From Campylobacter concisus (GTDB taxonomy: Bacteria; Campylobacterota; Campylobacteria; Campylobacterales; Campylobacteraceae): a stretch of DNA of 64,000 nucleotides. Positions 46,500-53,612 of the stretch are shown piece after piece. The position numbers and the translations under genes are program-made. The notes under the pieces were generated by a model. It saw nothing but the letters and a program-made list of their open reading frames with translations. It was not told the DNA's origin and made no database searches. The stretch covers positions 1,488,001-1,552,000 of the forward strand of contig NZ_CP060705.1 in the NCBI RefSeq assembly GCF_003048835.2, in the 5' to 3' direction. Every line of letters begins with the position of its first letter. Within the stretch, counting starts at the first letter, position 1.

Positions 46500-47419
46500 T
46501 AGACTTTAGTAAAAAGCCACTTTTCTTAGCGCCACTTGCTGGCTTTTCTGACCTGCCGTTACGAAGCGTCGTCAAGAAATTTGGCTGCGACGTCACTGTT
46601 AGCGAGATGATCAGCGCAAATGCCTTGGTCTATGAGCGCAGTGACAAAACTCTTGAGATGCTTAAAAAATCTCCAAACGAAGAGCCCTACGTCGTCCAAA
46701 TAGCTGGCAGCGATATAGAAAATCTAAAAAAAGCCGTGCAGATAGTCAATAAATTTGATGGAATTTATGGGCTCGATCTAAACTGCGGCTGCCCTGTGCC
46801 AAAGGTCGTTAGACAAGGCGCAGGATCGGCTTTGCTAAACGATCTTGACAAACTTCAAAGTATAATCGAAGCCGTAAAAAGCGTCTCAAACAAAGAGAGC
46901 CTAAGCGTTAAATTTAGACTTGGTTTTAACGACAAAAATGAAGAGAAAATCGCAAAAGCCTGCGAAGAAGCGGGCGCAAACTACATCGCAGTGCATGGTC
47001 GCACCAGAGCTGGTGGATACACTGCAAAGGTTGATTATGAAGCGATCGCTAGAGTAAAGGCGAGTGTGAAAATTCCAGTCGTTGCAAATGGCGATATAAA
47101 CGCGCAAAATGCAGATAAAATTTTAAATCTCACAAAATGTGACGCCCTAATGATCGGCAGAGCAAGCATCGGCAACCCTTGGATATTTCACGAGATAAAG
47201 ACCAAAAGTAGCGTGGATAAGGCGCTAAAACAAGAGATCATCTTAGCTCACTTCGACGCTATGATCGAACACTACGGCGAGTACGGACTTTGTATATTTA
47301 GAAAGCATCTGCACCAATACAGCAAGGGCATAGATGGCGCTACGAGCTTTAGAAATGAGGTAAATTTCATCAAAGATGCCCACGTGATGAGAGAGCGTAT
47401 AAGGGAGTTTTTTGCCTAG
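46496..47419 (+). CDS. dusB: tRNA-dihydrouridine synthase
   Basis: A 307-residue FMN enzyme reducing uridines in tRNA. The TIM-barrel signatures LAPLAGFSDLPLR, the catalytic-Cys block LDLNCGCPVPKVVRQGAGSALL (near 100), VHGRTRAGGY and VVANGDI...MIGRASIGNPWIF are all present. Its start overlaps the preceding gene by 4 nt (ATGA) and recO follows immediately. Confidence 0.94.
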   Translation: MIDFSKKPLFLAPLAGFSDLPLRSVVKKFGCDVTVSEMISANALVYERSDKTLEMLKKSPNEEPYVVQIAGSDIENLKKAVQIVNKFDGIYGLDLNCGCPVPKVVRQGAGSALLNDLDKLQSIIEAVKSVSNKESLSVKFRLGFNDKNEEKIAKACEEAGANYIAVHGRTRAGGYTAKVDYEAIARVKASVKIPVVANGDINAQNADKILNLTKCDALMIGRASIGNPWIFHEIKTKSSVDKALKQEIILAHFDAMIEHYGEYGLCIFRKHLHQYSKGIDGATSFRNEVNFIKDAHVMRERIREFFA

Positions 47420-48034
47420 ATGCAAGGCTACATCCTGCGCGTGCAAAAGGTCAGAGACGAGGACCTTTTAGTCTTTGTGCTAACGCCAAATTTGCTCGTA
47501 AAGTCATATAGATTTTTTGGCGCACGCCACTCAAACATCATGACTGGCTACAAGATCGACTTTGAGCTAGAGCAAGAGGCGAAATTTCTACCAAAGCTTA
47601 GAAGCATACTTCACCTTGGCTTTAAGTGGCTGTTAGAGCGTGACAAACTCATCATTTGGCAGCAGTTTATGCGCCTACTTTATGATCATCTAAAAGAGGT
47701 CGAGCAGCTCGATGAAATTTACTTTAACGAGCTTGATCGCTGCGCCAAACAGATGCAGCTACAAAACCCAAAACGCCTTATCATCGAAAGCTACGTTAAA
47801 ATTTTAGAGTATGAAGGCAGGCTTCACAGCGAGCTTGAGTGCTTCATCTGCGACGAGGAGATAGAAAGCGAGCTTTGCCTCACTCGTGGCTTTTTGCCAT
47901 CTCACAAGCACTGTCTTGATAGGAGCGAATTTGACGCTAGCAAGATCAAAAATTTGTTTGACACAAAAAGCACGATCGAGCTAAATGACGATGAGATAAA
48001 CCGCCTTTATAAAATTTTACTTGACGGGCTTTAG
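47420..48034 (+). CDS. recO: DNA repair protein RecO (short epsilonproteobacterial form)
   Basis: A 204-residue RecO with an N-terminal OB fold (MQGYILRVQKVRDEDLLVFVLT), a helical middle part and a C4-like zinc site CFICDEEI...CLTRGFLPSHKHC. It loads RecA with RecR at gaps. It starts right after the dusB stop. Its last 18 bases overlap the convergent end of the frameshifted island gene at 48017. Confidence 0.88.
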   Translation: MQGYILRVQKVRDEDLLVFVLTPNLLVKSYRFFGARHSNIMTGYKIDFELEQEAKFLPKLRSILHLGFKWLLERDKLIIWQQFMRLLYDHLKEVEQLDEIYFNELDRCAKQMQLQNPKRLIIESYVKILEYEGRLHSELECFICDEEIESELCLTRGFLPSHKHCLDRSEFDASKIKNLFDTKSTIELNDDEINRLYKILLDGL

Positions 48035-49176
48035 GCTTACCTTCGTCCTCTCATCAAATTCTTTTAAAACGTCCATTATCTTGCTTGCTAGCCCCTCAAG
48101 CGTTTGATCTTTTTTAAGCTCTAAATTTCTAAGCTTTAAAATCCTGGCTAGTATATCTTTTAGATCTTTCTTGCCAGATAGTATCTCATCATAATAAGCC
48201 TTTGGTATGCCTATCTCACTTCTATCTTGTTTTGTAAGTATTAATGAACTTTTATACACATTAAGAGCCTCGTCAGTTATTCTTGTTGTGCCACCTTGCA
48301 GCACAAGACCTTGCTCGTTTTTTAAAAATGCAACAAAGATTTGTTCCTTTGTATAGCCTTGTTCGTTATCATATACAGACATGTCAGGCTTAAAGTCATA
48401 TCCAGCACTACTAACCCACATATAAGGGATAGTATGCTCAGTTGTCATCACTTCTGGAGAAAAGTCAAGGAAATTTCCATTGACTTCTACATTTATATCG
48501 CTTAGATCATCCCATAACCTATGTGCATCTTCTGCGTCTTGTGCTGTCCTAAAGATATGAGTTACCTTCTCATTACTCCTATCAGTTAGTCCATCTATCT
48601 CGTCACTTGTCATCCTACCCATTAGATATTCGAAATGATCCATTTTTTTATCTTTTGAAAAGTAGCCCTTTGGCATCTTTGCTAGGTCCTCGGCTGAGTA
48701 AAATTCTTTACCCTTACTAATAACTCCAGCTGAAATTTGATCAAAAATTTTATAGTATTGCTTGATAGTATTTGCTAGATCGATATTTGCAAAGCTATCC
48801 TCTCCAAAGAGTTGGTTATCTTTTTTGTTTCCATTGAAAAATTTATACTATTTGGGTGCTTTTGATTGTGTAGCACTATCGCATCAAGTGTGCTTTTGTG
48901 AATTTTAAAGTCCTGTGGCAAGCCTGCTGCTTTGTTAAAATCAGCTCCCATAAATCCTTTAGCATCTACACTATATCCATAACCCTCTTGTGAAGTAAAT
49001 TTAGCCTGATAAAGAGAGTCGATACTGCTAGATGAAACAAAGTCATTCTTAGGAATAGTGGTTTGGCTGATCGAATTTATATTTGGAGTGTTAGGCAAGA
49101 AATTTGCAAAGCCTTCGCTTTTTGTCTGCTTTTGGTAGTGCTGTTTTGTTAAGATGGAGTTATAAGAGACTTTCAT
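48017..49176 (-). pseudogene. Family A island gene, split by a -1 shift at A AAA AAG (pseudogene or programmed frameshift)
   Basis: Frame 1 runs from the ATG at 49176 to a stop at 48775 (133 residues) and contains GYSVDAKGFMGADFNKAAGL and PQDFKIHKSTL. The remainder is open in the -1 frame to 48017 and reads DNQLFGEDSFANIDLANTIK, then MPKGYFSK and GYTKEQIFVAFLKNEQG. Joined at 48820 the product is about 386 residues and matches the whole length of the paralogue at 52372-53475 (LFDNDVFENIDIADTIGQYY, LPKGYISQG, GYKKEALFISFLKSE). The junction is an in-phase A AAA AAG heptamer. It has a sigma54 promoter (49209-49226), AAGGAG, and no signal peptide. NCBI pipelines, as I recall, name similar proteins 'Cj0814 family flagellar-dependent secreted'; I could not align to confirm. 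Confidence 0.8.
48820..48826 (-). promoter_or_regulatory. Slippery heptamer A AAA AAG (-1 frameshift site)
   Basis: On the minus strand the zero-frame codons are ACA AAA AAG ATA. Slipping back one base gives GAT AAC CAA CTC, exactly the frame that continues the family A domain. Only weak short stems (CCAA/TTGG or CTCT/AGAG) follow, and no upstream ribosome-binding-like stimulator at the usual distance is seen. Confidence 0.5.
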
Positions 49177-49177
49177 A

Positions 49178-49212
49178 GCTTACTCCTTGAAATTTAGCTT
49201 CAAAGAGTAAGC
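49178..49212 (-). promoter_or_regulatory. Inverted repeat joining -12 box to ribosome-binding site
   Basis: The 14-base arms GCTTACTCTTTGAA and TTCAAGGAGTAAGC (13 Watson-Crick pairs plus one G-U, loop GCTAAAT) start with the -12 GC of the sigma54 promoter and end with the AAGGAG site of the split family A gene. Confidence 0.6.
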
Positions 49213-49226
49213 AAAAGTTGTGCCGA
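49209..49226 (-). promoter_or_regulatory. Sigma54 (RpoN) promoter for the split family A gene
   Basis: On the minus strand CGGCACAACTTTTGCTTA has GG at 49224-49223 and GC at 49212-49211 with exactly 10 bases between, matching TGGCAC-N5-TTGCW. It lies 35 bases before the ATG at 49176. Confidence 0.8.
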
Positions 49227-49272
49227 AAATTTTATCAACAGGGGAGCATTTTGTGTAGAGATAAGTTATATA

Positions 49273-49299
49273 TAAACTAAATTATTTAAAAGACGATTT
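49273..49299 (+). promoter_or_regulatory. Probable sigma28 promoter for family B gene 1
   Basis: TAAACTAA (49273-49280) and GACGATTT (49292-49299) are separated by 11 bases, fitting TAAA-N15-GCCGATAA with deviations. The predicted leader is about 65 bases, and the AAGGA site lies in the loop of a TTTACT/AGTAAA stem (49354-49371). Confidence 0.5.
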
Positions 49300-49371
49300 A
49301 CCAATTAAGAAAATTTCACTCAAAATTTTGAAAAATCGTTGAGTAATTTAAAATTTACTAAGGATAGTAAA

Positions 49372-50208
49372 ATGCAAATTTCTAGCTCGCCATATCCTTA
49401 TCTGTCTAGAGAGCATATAGCTAGTGAGATGGGGTTTAAATTTAACGATATAAACGAGATCCTTGATAACAATATGGGATATGGTATGAGCTTTCCTAAA
49501 TACGCAAGGCTAGATAGAAAAGCTCAAGCTGCGTCTTATGATAGACATATATATCCACTATCTGGCTTTACAAAAGGCGATGAAGCAAAAGTCTCTATCA
49601 TAGGAAAGCTTAGAGGCTATGATCCTGACTTTACAAGTGAGCAGCTATCAGATCTTAAAAATTTCATAAATGAAAGCAAGGGTTTATTTGTAGAATACAT
49701 ACAAGGTCAGCAAGCAAAACCAGACAATGATAAGCCAAAAATTTTAAGAGATATCCCATACACTGTAAATGAATTTTTAAATGAATATCGTGGCGATCGC
49801 CAGCTGCTATTTATGCAAAACTCAAGGACTGTTGATCTGCTTGATAGCGATATGAGCGTTGATGAGTTTAAAGAGGAGTGGGCTAAATATGCATTAAAAG
49901 AGCGGTTTAATATAACTTTATCTGGCGAAGATGCCAAAAATGCTGTCAATATACTAAAAGAGATGAATGAAAAAGGTCTTCAGGATATAGAGAGCGTTGA
50001 AGAAGAAAAAGACGACACCAAAGAGAAAAAATTTACTCCTATCCAAGCTGAAAGCAAAAACACTGAAACTTATGACATTACTAAGGATGAGAAATTTTCA
50101 TATTTGCTCAAGCTTCAAAAACTTGAGAGAGAACGAGGTATCGATGTGCTTCGTATCATGCAAAAACTTGAAGAAAATGGTAAAAAGGTTGTCGATAAAA
50201 AGGTTTAA
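49372..50208 (+). CDS. Family B island protein 1 (unknown function)
   Basis: A 278-residue soluble protein, family not recognised. The ATG at 49372 has AAGGA eight bases before it; a TTG at 49339 does not. There is no signal peptide or membrane segment. Residues 150-170 (LLDSDMSVDEFKEEWAKYAL) and the C-terminal 60 residues (KKFTPIQ, ETYDITKDEKFSYLLKLQKL, RGIDVLRIMQKLEENGKK) recur in family B protein 2, which is encoded convergently 68 bases away. The SVDEF/SIDEF block plus acidic linkers look like interaction regions. Sigma28-type control and location between family A genes suggest a partner or co-exported protein. Confidence 0.8.
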   Translation: MQISSSPYPYLSREHIASEMGFKFNDINEILDNNMGYGMSFPKYARLDRKAQAASYDRHIYPLSGFTKGDEAKVSIIGKLRGYDPDFTSEQLSDLKNFINESKGLFVEYIQGQQAKPDNDKPKILRDIPYTVNEFLNEYRGDRQLLFMQNSRTVDLLDSDMSVDEFKEEWAKYALKERFNITLSGEDAKNAVNILKEMNEKGLQDIESVEEEKDDTKEKKFTPIQAESKNTETYDITKDEKFSYLLKLQKLERERGIDVLRIMQKLEENGKKVVDKKV

Positions 50209-50276
50209 ATTTATCTTTATATCTAGCACAAACCACTGCTATGTTATCCTATAACAAGCTCGTTTTGCTTTACCTA

Positions 50277-51068
50277 TCAAGCCATCTTATTTAAAATTTG
50301 CTTCTTATCTATCTTTTGCATAAGCTCTAAGACGTCTATGCCTCTTTTTTCTTTAAATTTTAAAAGCTCTCTTGCAAAGAGAAATTTTTGATCCTTATTT
50401 ATATCATAGGTCTCATACTTCTTTTTAACCTGCATAGGTTTAAATTTCTTCTCACTTTGCTCTTTGGCAAAATTTGCATTGTATTCTTGCTCTTCTTTGA
50501 TTATCTGCTTTCTTTGTTCTTCAACATCTTTTGTTGCTTTCTCTCTTGCTTTGGCAAATAACGTTTTAAATTCATCTATGCTTAGGTCGGTTCTATCTAA
50601 AAGACTAAGCGACTCCTTGTTATTATTCGGATAAAGAGAAGACATGCTATCTATAAAGGCTCTTAGGTCAGCCTCCTCTTCTTTTGTGCCAAGACCAGCC
50701 ACCTTTCCAGATATTGTTGGCCTGCCATCAACAGAGTTATCCCTCAGCCAGTCCATATAGCCTTGAAGTTCCCAATCTATCGCTTTTTCTATGGTTTCTG
50801 GATATTTTCCGTATAGAGCTCTTCGCTCTTCTAGAGAGTATTTGTTTGATAGCATACTATCTATTTTATCTATGGTTTTTGTTATCCAGTCTTCCGTTCC
50901 TTCCTCTATACCGATTATCTTATCTAGTCCAACACCAAATGGTCCTTGCATATAAGCATCAACTTTAGCTTTCTCATCTTCTGCAGATAAATTTTTATTG
51001 CCGTGAGCTATGTAGTCATCTAAAATTTCTTTATATTGCATCGATCCATTATAGGTAGTAATAAACAT
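50277..51068 (-). CDS. Family B island protein 2 (unknown function)
   Basis: A 263-residue soluble protein paralogous to the convergent family B gene. Shared blocks are LLDRTDLSIDEFKTLFAKA (about 160), EKKFKPMQ, ETYDINKDQKFLFARELLKF and RGIDVLELMQKIDKK at the C-terminus. The N-terminal half differs between the two and is acidic and helical. It starts 9 bases after the family A gene at 51078-52259, so an A protein and a B protein are made from one sigma28-type transcript. No signal peptide. Confidence 0.8.
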   Translation of the reverse strand: MFITTYNGSMQYKEILDDYIAHGNKNLSAEDEKAKVDAYMQGPFGVGLDKIIGIEEGTEDWITKTIDKIDSMLSNKYSLEERRALYGKYPETIEKAIDWELQGYMDWLRDNSVDGRPTISGKVAGLGTKEEEADLRAFIDSMSSLYPNNNKESLSLLDRTDLSIDEFKTLFAKAREKATKDVEEQRKQIIKEEQEYNANFAKEQSEKKFKPMQVKKKYETYDINKDQKFLFARELLKFKEKRGIDVLELMQKIDKKQILNKMA

Positions 51069-51077
51069 TTCAGCCCC

Positions 51078-52259
51078 CTACGCCTTTATATCAACATCTC
51101 TTTTTATACCAAGCATATCTACTAGATATTTTCCTGCTGGGTTTTCATTTAGCTCTTTTACTAAATTTAAAGGTGGCATACTAAATCTCAAAAAGCTATC
51201 CATAAAGTCCTTGCTCTTTTTACCATCTTTGTCTATCTCGCCAAAGAGTAGCTTTAGCATTTTTAGATTATGCTCCATCATCTTTTTAAATGAGAGTTCG
51301 TCTTCTTCATATCCCCTACGTCTATCTTCAGGAGTGCTGACAAAGCCACTTTGTAAGTCGATATAGACAAAGTCTCTTTTAGATCTGATGTAGTCTTGCA
51401 TATATTTAGGCATGCCAGCTATATCGTTATCAGTAGCATTTATAAAGCCAGGTCCAAATTTCATCTCACCCATTAGATCAAACAGCTCAAATGCTCTATT
51501 AAATTCTTTACTATCTACGCTCTTATCATAGCCTTCTCTTTTGCCTTGTGCTGTTGTCTCGCCCTCTCTTACATCAAGGTTGTTGTTTATAACGGCTGCT
51601 ATAAGTCCGCCTTTGGTTATTGAGCCGTCTTTATTTGTGTATTTCTCTCCGTGCGGATCCATAAATACACCAATGACCGTGTTTTCTTTGCCGCCATTGT
51701 TGTTATTAAAGATATCAGTTGTTGGTTTTAATGGCTGTCTGCCGTCTCCACCATTAAAGCTTGGGTTGAAAAAAAGCGTGCTTATCATCTGCTTATTTGA
51801 CTCTTTGCCGTTAAAATCAGCCGCAGCCGAGCCAAATTCATGAATGGAGTTATGGATCTTGGTTACTTGCATACTTTGGCGGTTATAAGAAAAGCCTTGA
51901 GGGAAATTTCTTATCTCATCTAAGCTAAAGCTATCTTTTGAGTTTAGTGTGTCTTCGCCAACTACTTGGGAGAGAATTTTATAGGCATTATTTACGGTTT
52001 TTAGTATGTCGATGCTGTCAAAAGCCCTTTGCATATAGTCAGGCTGCGTCTCTATCCTTACTAACGACTCCAGCGTGCTTGAGTGAATTTTATATCCGCT
52101 TGGTATGCCAGCTTGTTTATTAAACTCATCTGTAAAGTAGCCATCTTTATCTACCTTATAGCCTAAAACTAGAGAGCTAGTTTGGTTTGTAGAAGCTTTG
52201 GTTGATGTTTTTATGTTCTGCTCTAAATTCAAGGGATAGCTACCAAGTGCGTTTATCAT
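51078..52259 (-). CDS. Family A island protein 2 (predicted flagellar-regulon secreted protein)
   Basis: A 393-residue soluble protein. The N-terminal 35 residues are Ser/Thr/Asn/Gln-rich. The shared family A block is GYKVDKDGYFTDEFNKQAGI followed by PSGYKIHSSTLESL, then DILKTVNNAYKILSQVVGED and FPQGFSYNRQSM (compare LPKGY in the others). The C-terminal 250 residues diverge from the other two members and contain a Gly/Asn-rich segment (FNGGDGRQPL, NNNNGGKENT). AAAAGGAT precedes the ATG, with a sigma28-type promoter 29-55 bases upstream. It is first in a two-gene unit with family B protein 2. Confidence 0.8.
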   Translation of the reverse strand: MINALGSYPLNLEQNIKTSTKASTNQTSSLVLGYKVDKDGYFTDEFNKQAGIPSGYKIHSSTLESLVRIETQPDYMQRAFDSIDILKTVNNAYKILSQVVGEDTLNSKDSFSLDEIRNFPQGFSYNRQSMQVTKIHNSIHEFGSAAADFNGKESNKQMISTLFFNPSFNGGDGRQPLKPTTDIFNNNNGGKENTVIGVFMDPHGEKYTNKDGSITKGGLIAAVINNNLDVREGETTAQGKREGYDKSVDSKEFNRAFELFDLMGEMKFGPGFINATDNDIAGMPKYMQDYIRSKRDFVYIDLQSGFVSTPEDRRRGYEEDELSFKKMMEHNLKMLKLLFGEIDKDGKKSKDFMDSFLRFSMPPLNLVKELNENPAGKYLVDMLGIKRDVDIKA

Positions 52260-52287
52260 CTAATATCCTTTTAGCTTCATACCAAAG

Positions 52288-52314
52288 ATATCGTCTTTTT
52301 TGTGAAAAGATTTA
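52288..52314 (-). promoter_or_regulatory. Sigma28 (FliA) promoter for the A2-B2 unit
   Basis: On the minus strand TAAATCTT (52314-52307) and GACGATAT (52295-52288) are exactly 11 bases apart, as in TAAAGTTT-N11-GCCGATAA. Confidence 0.65.
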
Positions 52315-52371
52315 CCTAGTAAATTTAGCTACTTTGGCTAGAGCAAATGCCGATCTTAAGAGATGCCTAAA

Positions 52372-53475
52372 CTACTTTTGTCTGCCTAAAGCATAAATTT
52401 GATTTAGCTCATTAAAAGCTAAATTTATATTATCTTCGCTTGGCTTTACGGCGCTGTTTTTTAGTAGCTCAAGCACTAAATTTTTAAAATTTTCTCTATC
52501 TTCTGCTAGCTTTTTAAGGCTAGCCACATCGCTCAAGCTTTTGTTTCTATGATCCTTCGTCTGGGCAGCGATGAAGGCGTTATTTAGCAAGACTTCAGGC
52601 TTTAGCGCAGTCTCTCCACCTTCTAGGATCGCAGGACTTTCTGACTTTAGAAAACTAATAAACAAAGCCTCTTTTTTGTAACCAGACTCCGTTTTATAGT
52701 AAGAGAGGTCTGGGCTAAAGCCACCACTATTTTCCTGCTCTAAATTTGCAAAATTTAGCTTTTTAAGGTTTGTTTTTATGCCTAGTTTTGATAGATCTTC
52801 GCTTAAATTTGATGCAAGCTTCATTTCATCTTCGCTACTAAAGATGTTTGTAACAACCTCGTTTTTGCGACTATTTAAAAAGTCAATATTTGATCTATCG
52901 CTCAAATCTGCGTTAAAATCGATACCTTTCATCCCTTGCGAGATGTAGCCTTTTGGCAGATTTGCTAAGTCACTCTTTGTAAAACCATCTTTGTTTAAAC
53001 TCTTACCCATTACCTGAGAAAAGATAGCGTAATACTGACCTATCGTGTCTGCTATGTCGATATTTTCAAAGACATCATTGTCAAAAAGCTTGCCGCTTGC
53101 GTTGCTATAAAGGACGCTATTTATATTATTTTGCTTTGTTGCGAAGTTTAGAAATTCTTTTATAGTGCTTTTGTGAAGCTTAAAGTCCTGTGGCAAGCCG
53201 GCTGCTTTATTAAAGCTAGCGTCCATAAAGCCAGCCTTATCGCTTTGATAGCCAAGCTCGTTTTTGTCTTTAAATTTCACGCTATAAATGCTTTGCTGTG
53301 TATCTTTTGTAAGTTCAAGTCTTTGTAAATTTTGTGCAATGTCTTTTGTTTTTTCATTATTTGCAAGAGCGTTTTGAAATTTGACACTTTCAGACTGCTC
53401 TTTTTGAAGTTTCCTTGCTTTTGCCTCAGTAGCTACTGAGCTATACTTTTGCGTGCTAACACTAAAAATGCTCAT
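52372..53475 (-). CDS. Family A island protein 3 (predicted flagellar-regulon secreted protein)
   Basis: A 367-residue soluble protein, the intact closest relative of the split gene at 48017-49176. After a Ser/Lys/Gln-rich N-terminus comes GYQSDKAGFMDASFNKAAGL and PQDFKLHKSTIKEFL. Then follow FENIDIADTIGQYYAIFSQVMGK, DLANLPKGYISQGMKGIDFN, FSPDLSYYKTESGYKKEALF, and a helical C-terminus. There are no cysteines, signal peptide or membrane helices, which fits a flagellar-type exported substrate. It has its own sigma54 promoter and an inverted repeat covering its AAGGA site. A 112-base gap with a separate sigma28 promoter separates it from A2. Confidence 0.82.
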   Translation of the reverse strand: MSIFSVSTQKYSSVATEAKARKLQKEQSESVKFQNALANNEKTKDIAQNLQRLELTKDTQQSIYSVKFKDKNELGYQSDKAGFMDASFNKAAGLPQDFKLHKSTIKEFLNFATKQNNINSVLYSNASGKLFDNDVFENIDIADTIGQYYAIFSQVMGKSLNKDGFTKSDLANLPKGYISQGMKGIDFNADLSDRSNIDFLNSRKNEVVTNIFSSEDEMKLASNLSEDLSKLGIKTNLKKLNFANLEQENSGGFSPDLSYYKTESGYKKEALFISFLKSESPAILEGGETALKPEVLLNNAFIAAQTKDHRNKSLSDVASLKKLAEDRENFKNLVLELLKNSAVKPSEDNINLAFNELNQIYALGRQK

Positions 53476-53482
53476 TTACGAT

Positions 53483-53516
53483 CCTTGCTTATCAAATTTA
53501 TATTTAGTAAGCAAGG
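53483..53516 (-). promoter_or_regulatory. Inverted repeat joining -12 box to ribosome-binding site (second case)
   Basis: The 9-base arms CCTTGCTTA and TAAGCAAGG are perfect, with further inner AAAT/ATTT pairing. One arm contains the sigma54 -12 TTGC and the other the AAGGA site. Same layout as at 49178-49212. Confidence 0.6.
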
Positions 53517-53525
53517 AGTGTTCCT
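53510..53525 (-). promoter_or_regulatory. Sigma54 (RpoN) promoter for family A gene 3
   Basis: On the minus strand AGGAACACTCCTTGCT has GG at 53524-53523 and GC at 53512-53511 with 10 bases between, the Campylobacter RpoN pattern GGAAN6TTGCTT. It lies 36 bases before the ATG. Confidence 0.8.
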
Positions 53526-53612
53526 ACTTCAAAATGAGTTTTTACTTTTTGGATGTGTTGTAATAAATTTGGTTGCAAATTTAGCTTTAAGGGCAGAAAC
53601 GAAGAGTTAAAT

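Noticed and set aside
48017-48676. Treating the 219-residue frame beginning MPKGYFSK as a separate gene
   Set aside because: Its apparent start Met lies inside the conserved (L/M)PKGY block of family A, there is no ribosome-binding site, and the same frame continues upstream to the slippery heptamer at 48820. It is the 3' part of the gene starting at 49176.
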